A stretch of 44,321 nt of DNA from positions 1 through 44,321 of the forward strand of contig NZ_JAOVZB010000009.1 of the NCBI RefSeq assembly GCF_025716875.1, written 5' to 3'. Of the stretch, positions 19,450 through 27,610 are shown in pieces. The notes under the pieces are model-generated. The model was not told the DNA's origin. It searched no databases and saw only the letters and a program-made list of their open reading frames with translations. The position numbers and the translations under genes were made by a program. Positions within the stretch are counted from its first letter, which is position 1. Each line of letters starts with the position of its first letter. The DNA comes from Marinomonas sargassi (GTDB lineage Bacteria > Pseudomonadota > Gammaproteobacteria > Pseudomonadales > Marinomonadaceae).

Positions 19450-19779
19450 ATGTCTTATCCACCCTGTCCGAGCTGCCAGTCGGAATATGTTTATCCTGAT
19501 CAAAATCTTTTAGTTTGCCCTGAATGCGCTTATGAATGGGACCCATTAGAAGAAGATGAGGCTATTAAGGTTAAGGATGCCAATGGCACCCTATTGTCAG
19601 AGGGCGATAAAATTACCTTGGCAAAAGATTTAAAAGTAAAAGGCAGTTCTTTGATTTTAAAAATTGGCACAAAGGGAACTGTAAAACGAATTCACGATAA
19701 AAAAGATCACCAACTTGATTGTAAGCTCGATGGCGCTGGTGAAATGCTGGTTACCGCAAAGTTTGTGAAAAAAGCCTAG
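19450..19779 (+). CDS. yjdM: PhnA/YjdM-type zinc-ribbon protein
   Basis: This 109-residue protein has an N-terminal zinc ribbon (PCPSC...LVCPEC) and a C-terminal SH3-like domain (KGTVKRIHDKKDHQLDCKLDG). It is homologous to E. coli YjdM, formerly PhnA. Despite the old name, the E. coli gene is not required for phosphonate use, so no pathway is assigned. Start 19450 follows AGGTG and gives the family N-terminus MSYPPCPSC; a GTG at 19441 is less likely. It is a single gene between two gaps. Confidence 0.9.
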   Translation: MSYPPCPSCQSEYVYPDQNLLVCPECAYEWDPLEEDEAIKVKDANGTLLSEGDKITLAKDLKVKGSSLILKIGTKGTVKRIHDKKDHQLDCKLDGAGEMLVTAKFVKKA

Positions 19780-19906
19780 TCAGTTTTAGGTGAATTTGGC
19801 TATGCTTGATCTGTCTCATTGTTGATATAGTGCCCATTTGTTAATGTGCAAAAAATAACATAGAAAGTCTTACCTTCTTATACCCAATAATTAATCGGAG
19901 TCGATG

Positions 19907-21091
19907 ATGAAAGGGAAAATATCCGTTCTGTTAGGTGTGTTAATTAGTTCCATCTTGGTATTTCTAACAGGGTGTGCCCCTCAAAATGGCCCTGGTGGGC
20001 ATGGCGGTCCTGGAGGCCCAGGCGGAAGACCGCCAAGCCCAGAAAATGAAGAAATACAGGCTCGCCTTGGCGATACCAGTATTCTTATGGGATCCGTTGT
20101 TGTACCTGTATCAGTAGAAGCCTGCGGAACAGGTGCTGGATTTTCTCGTTTAGTCTGCCTTACAGATTTGCTTAAATCGAGTGCATCTTCAGAAGTGCTG
20201 GAACTGCTTCAATTGGATTACTCTGTAGAGAAAGCGCAAAGTTGGAGTAATTTGCCAGCAGGGGCTTTTCCCTCTAGACCGGGTGTCTTCTTGGGAGAGT
20301 TAACAAGTGATCAACTGGGTATTGTTAAGGCCATTTTGCAGGAAGCGGCAGGCTCTGCTGAAAACGAAGGCTTTGATGAAATGGTACAAACGCTAAATGC
20401 AGACGACTATATTGGTACTGTAAGCACGGACTATAAAGCGGGCTACTCTTCTTATAACTCTAAGATCGCTTTTTTAGGAACACCTTCTAGTACAGGTACG
20501 TGGCAGCTTTATTATGGTGGCCATCACTTCGCTTTCTCAAATACTTACACGGATGGACAACTGTCCGGTGCCACACCTTCTTTCCGTGGTATTGAACCTT
20601 TCCCATCATTTGAAATGAATGGTCGAGTGAACGTGCCATTGTTGCAAGAGCGAGATGCGTTTGCTGCATTGCTAAATTCGCTTTCTAAAACTCAGAAAAG
20701 CGCTGCGACCCTTGATGGTACTTACCGCGATATTCTCGCTGGCCCTCAGGCCGATGACGCTATCCCTGAGGAGCAGGAAGGTCTAAGTGTAACCGAGTTG
20801 GATGAATCTCAAGTGGCATTATTATTAGCTGCCGTACAGACTTATGTGGGCGATATCGATGATGCTGATGCGAAAGTTTATATGGACAGATACACGGCTG
20901 AGTTAGCAGATACAGTGCTTGGTTTTTCCGGTACAACGGATATGGACAGTGAAGACGATTATGTGCGTATCCATGGCCCATCCTTATGGATTGAGTTCTC
21001 TCTTCAGTCTAACAAGTCAACCAATGAAAAGGGCAATCACCCTCACTCAGTTTGGCGTGATATCACCAGTGATTATGGCGGTCAGCTTTAA
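19907..21091 (+). CDS. DUF3500-family lipoprotein
   Basis: This 394-residue exported protein has a signal peptide of about 20 residues and a lipobox (FLTGC), so it is predicted to be lipid-anchored. After the Cys comes a Gly/Pro-rich stretch (residues about 25-45). The rest matches DUF3500, a family of unknown function, around GTWQLYYGGHHFAFSNTYT and PSFRGIEPF. His residues in GGHH and in the C-terminal NHPHSVWRDI could bind metal; this is inference. Two ATGs are adjacent; 19907 has better spacing from CGGAG than 19904. It is followed at once by the HupE-type ectodomain gene, probably co-transcribed. Confidence 0.8.
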   Translation: MKGKISVLLGVLISSILVFLTGCAPQNGPGGHGGPGGPGGRPPSPENEEIQARLGDTSILMGSVVVPVSVEACGTGAGFSRLVCLTDLLKSSASSEVLELLQLDYSVEKAQSWSNLPAGAFPSRPGVFLGELTSDQLGIVKAILQEAAGSAENEGFDEMVQTLNADDYIGTVSTDYKAGYSSYNSKIAFLGTPSSTGTWQLYYGGHHFAFSNTYTDGQLSGATPSFRGIEPFPSFEMNGRVNVPLLQERDAFAALLNSLSKTQKSAATLDGTYRDILAGPQADDAIPEEQEGLSVTELDESQVALLLAAVQTYVGDIDDADAKVYMDRYTAELADTVLGFSGTTDMDSEDDYVRIHGPSLWIEFSLQSNKSTNEKGNHPHSVWRDITSDYGGQL

Positions 21092-21108
21092 TCGTGCCTA
21101 GGTCTATA

Positions 21109-21654
21109 ATGCGAGCCGCAGTCTTTCTACTGCTCGCTTTTTCTTGTGGGATGTCTAAGCTTTATGCCCATGCTCTACCGGGTAGTGTGTTGACCTTTTC
21201 TCAGCACGAAAAAGGTCTTGAGCTCGCTATTACATTTCCATTAGAAGATTTGGCTATTGCTTCCCCACAATTGGAAAGCTTGAAAGCGCTTCCCGTAGGA
21301 AGTGATATTAGTGGTGAGTACTTGTCTGATCTTAAGGCGTATGTGGAAGAGCATCTTTCTCTTGGGGAGGATGATGAAGAATTACCTTTTACTCTCCAGA
21401 GCGCCTCTCTCAAAGACGCTTATCATGACCATCTAGGATACTATACGCTAGTAGCTTTAAATCTCATTTTTCCATCAGAAATAATCACTCCAGCGACTTC
21501 TTTAGAGCTTAGTTATGATGTAATCATGCATGAGGTGCGTAACCACAGAGCGCATGTTTACTGGTCCGACTCAGATCAATCTGCCCGAAAAATTGCCTAC
21601 TTTGGTTTCCGCCGAGTGAATGGTGAAGTTCAAAAACATTTATTGAAAAGGTGA
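21109..21654 (+). CDS. Stand-alone HupE/UreJ-type ectodomain protein
   Basis: This 181-residue exported protein has a signal peptide ending near LYAHA. The mature part resembles the periplasmic N-terminal domain of HupE/UreJ-family membrane proteins: HALPGSVLTF at the start, LELAITFPLEDLAIA, an internal LSDLKAYVEEHL and the distinctive LSYDVIMHEVRNHRAHVY. The transmembrane transporter half that normally follows is absent, and a terminator starts 37 bp after the stop. The ATG at 21109 is preceded by AGGT; a GTG at 21094 is less likely. It lies 17 bp from the DUF3500 lipoprotein gene, suggesting a two-protein periplasmic unit. Family call is from remembered similarity; function unknown. Confidence 0.65.
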   Translation: MRAAVFLLLAFSCGMSKLYAHALPGSVLTFSQHEKGLELAITFPLEDLAIASPQLESLKALPVGSDISGEYLSDLKAYVEEHLSLGEDDEELPFTLQSASLKDAYHDHLGYYTLVALNLIFPSEIITPATSLELSYDVIMHEVRNHRAHVYWSDSDQSARKIAYFGFRRVNGEVQKHLLKR

Positions 21655-21691
21655 GTTAAATAACTCAAAGCTTTGATATTAAGCGTAAAAC

Positions 21692-21720
21692 AAAAACACC
21701 AGCCTCGGCTGGTGTTTTTA
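21692..21720. terminator. Bidirectional terminator between HupE-type gene and pgi
   Basis: A perfect stem of 12-13 pairs (21692-21704 with 21707-21719) has a very tight loop, with an A-run on one side and a T-run on the other. It serves both convergent transcripts. Confidence 0.92.
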
Positions 21721-21744
21721 GTTCAATGCTAGAAAGCGAATTGT

Positions 21745-23391
21745 TTAGGACTGAGCTTTCTTGAAGGCTTCGATCAGTGCTTGAGTTGAAGAGTCCAAAG
21801 CGCTGTTGTCGCTGTCGGATACTAGGCGGTTGAATATATCAGTGCCTAGTACTTTACCAAGCTCCACGCCCCATTGATCAAATGAGTTGATACCCCAGAT
21901 AGTACCTTGTACAAAAGTACGGTGTTCATACAGTGCGATTAATGCACCCACAGTGGCTGGCGTCATTTGCTCTGTTAGCAGCATGTTGCTCGGACGATTA
22001 CCCTTGATTACCTTGTGAGGGGCAACCAATTCTACTTGCTCGTCACTTGCTCCAGCATCACGTAACTCCTGCTTGGCTTGCTCTAAGCTCTTACCAACCA
22101 TCAATGCTTGTGACTGACTCAGGCAGTTAGCAAACAACTGAGGGTGGTGATCACCAATTGGGTTGTGAGACTTCAATGGTGCGATAAAGTCGACAGGTAC
22201 AAGGCGTGTGCCTTGATGCAATAACTGATGGTAAGCGTGCTGACCATTTGTACCAGCGCCGCCCCAAATGATTGGTCCTGTGTCTGTTGCGACGCCGTCA
22301 CCATCAAGCAGGTTTGCTTTACCGTTACTTTCCATGTCTAGCTGCTGGATGTGAGCAGGCATAGCACGTAGGTAGTGGTCGTAAGGAATAAGTGCATGGG
22401 TTTGCGCATTATGGAAGTTGATGTACCAGACGCCAAGTGCTCCCATAATAACAGGAAGGTTCTTTTCAAATGGTGCAGTGCGGAAGTGCTCATCCATTTG
22501 GTAGGCGCCATCCAGCAACTCATAAAACTTATCCATACCTACTGCAATGGCAACTGGCAGACCAATAGCAGACCAAAGTGAGTAGCGACCGCCAACCCAG
22601 TCCCACATAGGGAAGATATTTTCTGCAGCCATACCAAAGGAAACGGCTTTCTCTACATTAGAACTAACAGCGGCAAAGTGCTTGCTGATTGTCTCTTCTG
22701 AGCCACCATTTGATAGGAACCAGTCACGTGCTGCATTGGCATTGGATAGGGTTTCTAATGTGCCGAATGTTTTAGACGAAACAACAAATAAGGTTGTTTC
22801 AGGGTTCAGTTGCTTCAGCTTTCCTGAGATATCTGAACCATCGATATTGGCAACAAAGTGTACTTTGATGTCTTCTCTTGAGAATGGTGTTAGTGCTTCT
22901 GCAACCACTTTAGGGCCTAGGTAAGAGCCACCAATACCGATAGATACAACATCAGTAATGCGCTTGTCAGAGTAGCCACGCCATTCACCACTATGAAGTT
23001 GTTTGGTGAAGGCTTCCATTTGCTTAAGAGTGGCACGTACTTCTTCCAGTACATTTACGCCATCCACCATAAGTGACTCTTGTGCTTGGCTAGCACGAAG
23101 TGCAATGTGTAATACAGAGCGGTCTTCAGTGTTATTGATATGCTCTCCGCTAAACATGCCTTGGATAGCATTTTCTAGGCCTGCTTCTTTAACCAAGCTA
23201 GTTAACAATGACAGTGTTTTTTCATTAGCGCGGTTTTTTGCGTAGTCTAATGTCCATCCGGCCGCTTGTACTGTGTGTTTTTCAGCGCGTTGTGGATCAG
23301 TTTCAAACAGTGATTTCATGTCCACAGAGGCCATTTCTTTCTGGTGCTCTGTTAACGCCTGCCAAGCAGCTAGTTCTGTAGGTGAACCCAT
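21745..23391 (-). CDS. pgi: Glucose-6-phosphate isomerase
   Basis: This 548-residue glycolytic isomerase is almost the same length as the E. coli enzyme. Signature segments are DWVGGRYSLWSAIGLP, the active-site region MESNGK, and GAGTNGQHAYHQLLHQGT. It interconverts glucose-6-phosphate and fructose-6-phosphate. The start is supported by GGGAG upstream. It is the last gene of the minus-strand series pcnB-folK-panB-panC-pgi. In Pseudomonas panD lies between panC and pgi; here only a 30-bp gap separates them. Confidence 0.98.
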   Translation of the reverse strand: MGSPTELAAWQALTEHQKEMASVDMKSLFETDPQRAEKHTVQAAGWTLDYAKNRANEKTLSLLTSLVKEAGLENAIQGMFSGEHINNTEDRSVLHIALRASQAQESLMVDGVNVLEEVRATLKQMEAFTKQLHSGEWRGYSDKRITDVVSIGIGGSYLGPKVVAEALTPFSREDIKVHFVANIDGSDISGKLKQLNPETTLFVVSSKTFGTLETLSNANAARDWFLSNGGSEETISKHFAAVSSNVEKAVSFGMAAENIFPMWDWVGGRYSLWSAIGLPVAIAVGMDKFYELLDGAYQMDEHFRTAPFEKNLPVIMGALGVWYINFHNAQTHALIPYDHYLRAMPAHIQQLDMESNGKANLLDGDGVATDTGPIIWGGAGTNGQHAYHQLLHQGTRLVPVDFIAPLKSHNPIGDHHPQLFANCLSQSQALMVGKSLEQAKQELRDAGASDEQVELVAPHKVIKGNRPSNMLLTEQMTPATVGALIALYEHRTFVQGTIWGINSFDQWGVELGKVLGTDIFNRLVSDSDNSALDSSTQALIEAFKKAQS

Positions 23392-23421
23392 TACAATACT
23401 CCCTAATTTGTTGAAAGTGGA

Positions 23422-24273
23422 TTAGGCAAGTTCAATTCGCAAGTTATCAATTAAACGTGCGTTGCCCAAGTATGCCGCAGCCAAGATGACTAGGCTTCTC
23501 TCTTCCTCTGATGGTGTTTGTAAATTATGTTGTGCGCGTATTTCAAAATAATCACGACGGAAACCAGCCGCTTCAAGCTTCTGTTGAGCTTGTTCACGAA
23601 TGTCCTCGTGACTCGCACGATTCTCTAGTAATGCTTCTTTAGCCCATGCCATGGTTTTGAAGATGGCTGGGGCTATTTCTCTTTCTTTTGTGGTTAGGTA
23701 ACCATTGCGTGAGCTCATGGCCAGCCCATCATCATTACGTGCAGTATCTACGCCTATGATATGAATGCTTGAACTAAGGTCACGAACCATATTTTCAATG
23801 ACTTTAAGCTGTTGAAAATCCTTGTTACCAAATATCGCACAGTCTGGCTGAACAATGTTAAATAATTTTGTCACTACTGTTGCAACGCCAACAAAATGTC
23901 CTGGGCGAGAGGCTCCACAAAGTATATCGGATAAGCCGCTAACTTCAATTTGAGTCTGGCTGCGTTTGCCGTCGGGATACATTTCAAGTGCGTCAGGTGC
24001 AAACAGATATTGGCAGCCATTCTCTGCTAAGACTTTTTTGTCTTCTTCTAGTGTCTTAGGGTAACGCTCTAAATCTTCGTTAGCAGAAAATTGCATGGGG
24101 TTAACGAAGATAGAAGATACCACCACTTCGCTTTCTTTTACTGCTCGACGAATGAGGGACATATGGCCATCATGTAGGTTGCCCATGGTAGGGACGAAAG
24201 CGATACTTTTGTCTTGTAGGCGTTCTTTTTTCAGGGCAGCGCGAAGCTCAGCGACGGTATGGAAGGTTTGCAT
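23422..24273 (-). CDS. panC: Pantothenate synthetase
   Basis: This 283-residue enzyme condenses pantoate and beta-alanine with ATP. Motifs are the HIGH-like MGNLHDGHMSLI, the pantoate-binding VNPMQF, FGNKDFQQL, and the KMSKS-like MSSRNGYL. Its ATG directly abuts the panB stop codon, so translation is likely coupled. Beta-alanine would normally come from PanD, whose gene is not in this cluster. Confidence 0.97.
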   Translation of the reverse strand: MQTFHTVAELRAALKKERLQDKSIAFVPTMGNLHDGHMSLIRRAVKESEVVVSSIFVNPMQFSANEDLERYPKTLEEDKKVLAENGCQYLFAPDALEMYPDGKRSQTQIEVSGLSDILCGASRPGHFVGVATVVTKLFNIVQPDCAIFGNKDFQQLKVIENMVRDLSSSIHIIGVDTARNDDGLAMSSRNGYLTTKEREIAPAIFKTMAWAKEALLENRASHEDIREQAQQKLEAAGFRRDYFEIRAQHNLQTPSEEERSLVILAAAYLGNARLIDNLRIELA

Positions 24274-25098
24274 TTATTTAAATCCGTGTTCATTGCCTGG
24301 GAAGGTTAATGTTTTTACTTCGTCCACATAAGCTTCAAAGGCTTGTGTAATGTTGCGGCCATCCGTTAAAAAGTTTTTTACGAACTTAGGAATATGGCCT
24401 AAATTGATGCCGAGCATATCATGTAAAACAAGTACTTGCCCGTCAGTATGTGGACCAGCGCCAATGCCAATTGTCGGTACTGGAACGGCTTCACTGAGTT
24501 TTTTGCCAAGCTCTGTTGGGATGCACTCATAGAGCAGTATATCGGCACCCGCTGCAACAAGTTCTAAGGATTCTTCCATTAAAAGGTCAGCGGCTTCTTG
24601 GCTTTTACCTTGTACTCGATAACCACCGAATTTATGTACGGATTGAGGTGTTAGACCTAGGTGTGCGCAAACAGGAATACCACGTTGGCTTAATAGTTTA
24701 ATGGTATCGGCTAACCAGCTGCCACCTTCTAATTTGACCATGCTTGCGCCAGCTTGCATTAATTTTGCGGCGTTATCTAGCGCTTGCTCGGGCTTACTAA
24801 AGCTCATAAAAGACATATCGCTAATAATAAAGGCATTCGTATTGCCGCGCTTAACGGCAGCTGTGTGATAACACATATCTTCTATTGTGACTGGAAGGGT
24901 GCTGTCTTGGCCTTGAATGACCATACCTAAAGAATCGCCTACCAAAATACACTCAACGCCAGCCACGTTCATCACATTTGTAAAAGAGGCGTCGTAGCTA
25001 GTTAGCATGGTGATTTTATCTTTATCCAGTTTCATTTGTTTGAGAGTGGATAAAGTGACCGGCTTGGTAAGTTTTCTTTGGGAGTTATCGGAATACAT
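24274..25098 (-). CDS. panB: 3-methyl-2-oxobutanoate hydroxymethyltransferase
   Basis: This 274-residue first enzyme of pantoate synthesis has the metal-binding VGDSLGMV, the active-site region VKLEGG, GIPVCAHLGLTPQSV, and GIGAGPHTDGQVLVLHDMLG. AAAGG precedes the start. It sits between folK (3-bp gap) and panC (no gap) in a tightly packed cofactor operon. Confidence 0.97.
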   Translation of the reverse strand: MYSDNSQRKLTKPVTLSTLKQMKLDKDKITMLTSYDASFTNVMNVAGVECILVGDSLGMVIQGQDSTLPVTIEDMCYHTAAVKRGNTNAFIISDMSFMSFSKPEQALDNAAKLMQAGASMVKLEGGSWLADTIKLLSQRGIPVCAHLGLTPQSVHKFGGYRVQGKSQEAADLLMEESLELVAAGADILLYECIPTELGKKLSEAVPVPTIGIGAGPHTDGQVLVLHDMLGINLGHIPKFVKNFLTDGRNITQAFEAYVDEVKTLTFPGNEHGFK

Positions 25099-25101
25099 AA
25101 T

Positions 25102-25587
25102 TTACCTTTCTTTGATAAAGACCAAGTCGCTGGTGTCTAAAAGTGTTAATTGCTTGCTCACCGTATTGCCGTTGGATAACAGTATATCAGGAGCTATGTC
25201 ATTAAGCGGCTTCATTACAAAGCCTCTTTCTAGCATGAAAGAGTGTGGCACCGTAAGTCTAGGTGAGCTAATGGTCTCTTGTCCGTAGAGTAAGAGATCG
25301 AGATCCAATGTGCGAGGCCCCCAGTGACGTTCACGAATACGGCTATGCGCTTGTTCAATCGCCTGAAGTTCATCAAGTAATTCAATAGGTTTAAGTGATG
25401 TTTGAAAGCAAGCAACAGCATTTACGTAATCTGGTTGATCTTGAGGGCCGACAGGTTTACTGCCGTATATTTTCGACACCAGCAAGTGGTTTACGTGCTG
25501 GTGGTGTTGAAGTGTATCAATTGCTTTATCAATTTGAGCAATTGGATTGACAAGATTACTGCCTAGACCAATATAAACTTGAATCAC
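25102..25587 (-). CDS. folK: 6-hydroxymethyl-7,8-dihydropterin pyrophosphokinase
   Basis: This 161-residue folate enzyme has the N-terminal IGLGSN and the signature RERHWGPRTLDLDLLLYG. The GTG start at 25587 gives the usual family N-terminus MIQVYIGLGSN. It is 12 bp downstream of pcnB and 3 bp upstream of panB, the order common to gammaproteobacteria. Confidence 0.96.
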   Translation of the reverse strand: MIQVYIGLGSNLVNPIAQIDKAIDTLQHHQHVNHLLVSKIYGSKPVGPQDQPDYVNAVACFQTSLKPIELLDELQAIEQAHSRIRERHWGPRTLDLDLLLYGQETISSPRLTVPHSFMLERGFVMKPLNDIAPDILLSNGNTVSKQLTLLDTSDLVFIKER

Positions 25588-25599
25588 AGGAAACCTATT

Positions 25600-27036
25600 T
25601 TACTCAGTTACCTGACTGGAAACTGTGTTCTTATTGTTACTTTTTCTACGACGAGGGCGACGTTTTTTAGGGCCGCTCTTACTGGAGTCAGATCGAGAGT
25701 CGATGCTACGAATGAGTTCTCTCTGCTCAGCTTCGTTTCCAAACTGAAAGGCTTCCCACCATTTACCTAATCCATCAAGCTGTGTGCCGCTGAGTTCTCT
25801 TATTAGCAAAAAGTCGAAGCCAGCTCGGAATCTTGGGTGTTCAAGTAATTGCAGCGCACGCTTGCCATAGCGTTTTGGCAGTCTAAGCTGCATATCCCAA
25901 ATCTCGCGCATTGGCGTAGAGAAGCGACGAGGGATCGCAGTGGAAGCGACCTGATTGTCTAATACCATACTTGCTGCTTGATGTAGGGCCGGAGTGACAG
26001 GAATACCTTGAGCTTGGAATTCTTCATGGCGCAAAGTGACGCTAGGCCATAAAAGAATTGCATAGAGAAAGTAAGGGGCGGTTGTTTTTCCGCTTTGGAT
26101 ACGATCATCAGTGTTTTTCAAGCCTTGTAAGATAAAGCCTTCAGGGTTGATGTCTGAGCGTTTCCAGCCACTGTTTAAAAGTGCATCTGTATCAGGAAAT
26201 AAGTAACGGAATAGGCCATATTGTCTAAGCAGTGCAAAAGTCTCTACACCATTGCCGCTGCCAAGTAATTTTAATACTTCTTCGAAGAGTCGAGCTGGCG
26301 GGATATGATCTAGTAGGTGAGCCATTTCTTTAATGGGGGCTGCTGTTTCTTCTTCTATGTCAAAGCCAAGTTTGCCAGCAAAACGAATAGCTCGCAGCAT
26401 ACGAACAGGGTCTTCTTGGTAACGCTCTCTAGGGTTGCCTATGATGCGTATCTTTTTATCTTCAATATCTTTTAGGCCACCACAATAGTCATGGATACTA
26501 AAGTCTTTGACGTTGTAATAAAGGGCGTTGAAAGTAAAATCTCGTCGTTCTGCATCTTCTTCTATGCTGCCATAGACGTTATCTCGCAATACGATACCAT
26601 GGGCTGATCGAGCGGAATCTTTGCCTTTTAAAGAAGTGTTGGCGGTAGCACTTTCATCATCTTGTTTACTGCTAGCGCGAAAGGTTGATACTTCGATGAT
26701 CTCTCGGCCAAAGGTGACATGGACTAAGCGAAAACGTCTACCGATTAGGCGAGAGTTTGAAAAAGTTTTGTGAACTTCCTCTGGTGTTGCGTTTGTTACG
26801 ATATCAAAATCTTTAGGTTCCATACCTATAAGGTGGTCGCGAATGCAACCGCCAACAAGGTGTGCTTCAAATCCTGCTTTGTTAAGTCTATAGAGAACTT
26901 TTACCGCATTAGGGCTTAGACTTTTTCTAGATAAGCTATGATTGTTGCGAGGTATGATAATTGGGTAAGCCTGCTCTTTATCGGAGCTAAAAATTGAAGA
27001 GGCTTTACGTACCAGAGATTTGAATCCTGTCAGCAT
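25600..27036 (-). CDS. pcnB: Poly(A) polymerase I
   Basis: This 478-residue nucleotidyltransferase adds 3' poly(A) tails that promote RNA decay. The catalytic head has LVGGCIRDHLIG and the metal-binding KDFDIVTNAT. The RRDFTFNALYY segment and the ERYQEDPVRMLRAIRFAGKLG motif of the class II family follow. The C-terminus is Lys/Arg-rich, as in PcnB rather than CCA-adding enzymes. A TATAAT overlaps the base just before the ATG, so it cannot be the -10 of a conventional leader. The gene may be transcribed from further upstream, through the proposed sRNA region. Confidence 0.95.
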   Translation of the reverse strand: MLTGFKSLVRKASSIFSSDKEQAYPIIIPRNNHSLSRKSLSPNAVKVLYRLNKAGFEAHLVGGCIRDHLIGMEPKDFDIVTNATPEEVHKTFSNSRLIGRRFRLVHVTFGREIIEVSTFRASSKQDDESATANTSLKGKDSARSAHGIVLRDNVYGSIEEDAERRDFTFNALYYNVKDFSIHDYCGGLKDIEDKKIRIIGNPRERYQEDPVRMLRAIRFAGKLGFDIEEETAAPIKEMAHLLDHIPPARLFEEVLKLLGSGNGVETFALLRQYGLFRYLFPDTDALLNSGWKRSDINPEGFILQGLKNTDDRIQSGKTTAPYFLYAILLWPSVTLRHEEFQAQGIPVTPALHQAASMVLDNQVASTAIPRRFSTPMREIWDMQLRLPKRYGKRALQLLEHPRFRAGFDFLLIRELSGTQLDGLGKWWEAFQFGNEAEQRELIRSIDSRSDSSKSGPKKRRPRRRKSNNKNTVSSQVTE

Positions 27037-27165
27037 TATACAACTATTTCTTTAAGTTAACGAAAGACGCATTCTACACGTGAAAGCGATAAGTTACACG
27101 AATTAAGGCTTAATTTGACTGAAAATTGAGGGTGGTAAAACTGAGAAAAAGATTGGTCTATTTTC

Positions 27166-27469
27166 AAAAAAATAGAGAAAATAAAATAATCGCTTTGGAT
27201 ACATGAAGATACTAGTTCCGAAAACAAAGTGGGTGCTGCTTCAGCAGTTCTACTCAAATTTATTTTTATTTTTGCATTGTTTTCATTGCCACAAGGGCTG
27301 GTATATCTAAAAAAATCAATTATCCAAAGCGATTTTCCATCCATGACCTCAAATTTTTATTTTTATTTGAAGAGGTCACGGTGTTCTTATGGTTTTATTT
27401 TTATTGTTAAGAACTTTACATACGACGACTAACTTATTCTTATTCTTGGTCAATCTTATTATCGTTGTG
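27166..27469 (-). ncRNA. Candidate CrcZ-like sRNA (Hfq/Crc decoy) between cbrB and pcnB
   Basis: The gap between cbrB and pcnB has no credible gene but holds a sigma-54 promoter (27481-27496) reading away from cbrB. The predicted RNA carries at least four A-rich runs with the AAnAAnAA/(ARN)n pattern that Hfq's distal face and Crc recognise, at plus-strand 27433-27447, 27393-27408, 27351-27368 and 27259-27273. Two lie in hairpin loops: stem 27383-27389/27408-27414, and stem 27344-27350/27372-27378 with further inner pairing. The fourth is enclosed by a perfect 14-bp inverted repeat, 27188-27201/27321-27334, followed on this strand by a U-rich tail that I take as the probable 3' end. Position, promoter class and motif content match Pseudomonas CrcZ, which titrates Hfq/Crc to relieve catabolite repression. 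Both ends are estimates, and the RNA could extend to about 27060. Confidence 0.65.
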
Positions 27470-27480
27470 CCATGTATAAG

Positions 27481-27496
27481 GCATTTGTTGTGCCAA
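27481..27496 (-). promoter_or_regulatory. Sigma-54 (-24/-12) promoter for the CrcZ-like RNA
   Basis: The minus strand reads TTGGCACAACAAATGC: TTGGCAC at -24, then exactly ten bases between the GG and the GC at -12. This meets the sigma-54 rule. The gene just upstream encodes a sigma-54 activator. A second copy of TGGCACAAC lies about 23 bp downstream (near 27463-27472) without a properly spaced GC, so it is not a second promoter. Confidence 0.75.
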
Positions 27497-27590
27497 AAAA
27501 TATAACTATATGTTTTTATTGGTTTTTATGTTTTTTGTGGCAGTGTAGGTTGTTATTTTGATGATTTTTATTGGGTATTTTGGTATCAGG

Positions 27591-27610
27591 TGTTACTTTT
27601 TTTCTGTTAC
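27591..27610. promoter_or_regulatory. Candidate CbrB upstream activating sites (paired TGTTAC)
   Basis: Two direct TGTTAC hexamers (27591-27596 and 27605-27610), 14 bp apart start to start, lie 97-116 bp upstream of the -24 element, the usual distance for a sigma-54 enhancer. They overlap the cbrB stop codon. TGTTAC/GTAACA resembles the CbrB site core I remember from Pseudomonas work, but I cannot confirm that here. Confidence 0.45.

Noticed and set aside
27037..27042. TATAAT as the pcnB promoter
   Set aside because: It abuts the start codon. Transcription from it would remove the start unless translation begins further inside the gene.
27188..27334. Inverted repeat as ends of a MITE or insertion sequence
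   Set aside because: No target-site duplication or transposase is visible, and A-rich runs with similar motifs lie both inside and outside it.
27057..27344. 95-residue minus-strand frame in the cbrB-pcnB gap
   Set aside because: No ribosome-binding site, low-complexity composition, no recognisable family. The region is better explained as a structured RNA.
27229..27432. 67-residue plus-strand frame opposite the proposed sRNA
   Set aside because: Phe/Lys-rich translation of T-rich DNA with no credible initiation site; a shadow of the A-rich motifs on the other strand.
27463..27479. Second sigma-54 promoter from the repeated TGGCACAAC
   Set aside because: The bases at -12 are AT rather than GC at the required spacing.
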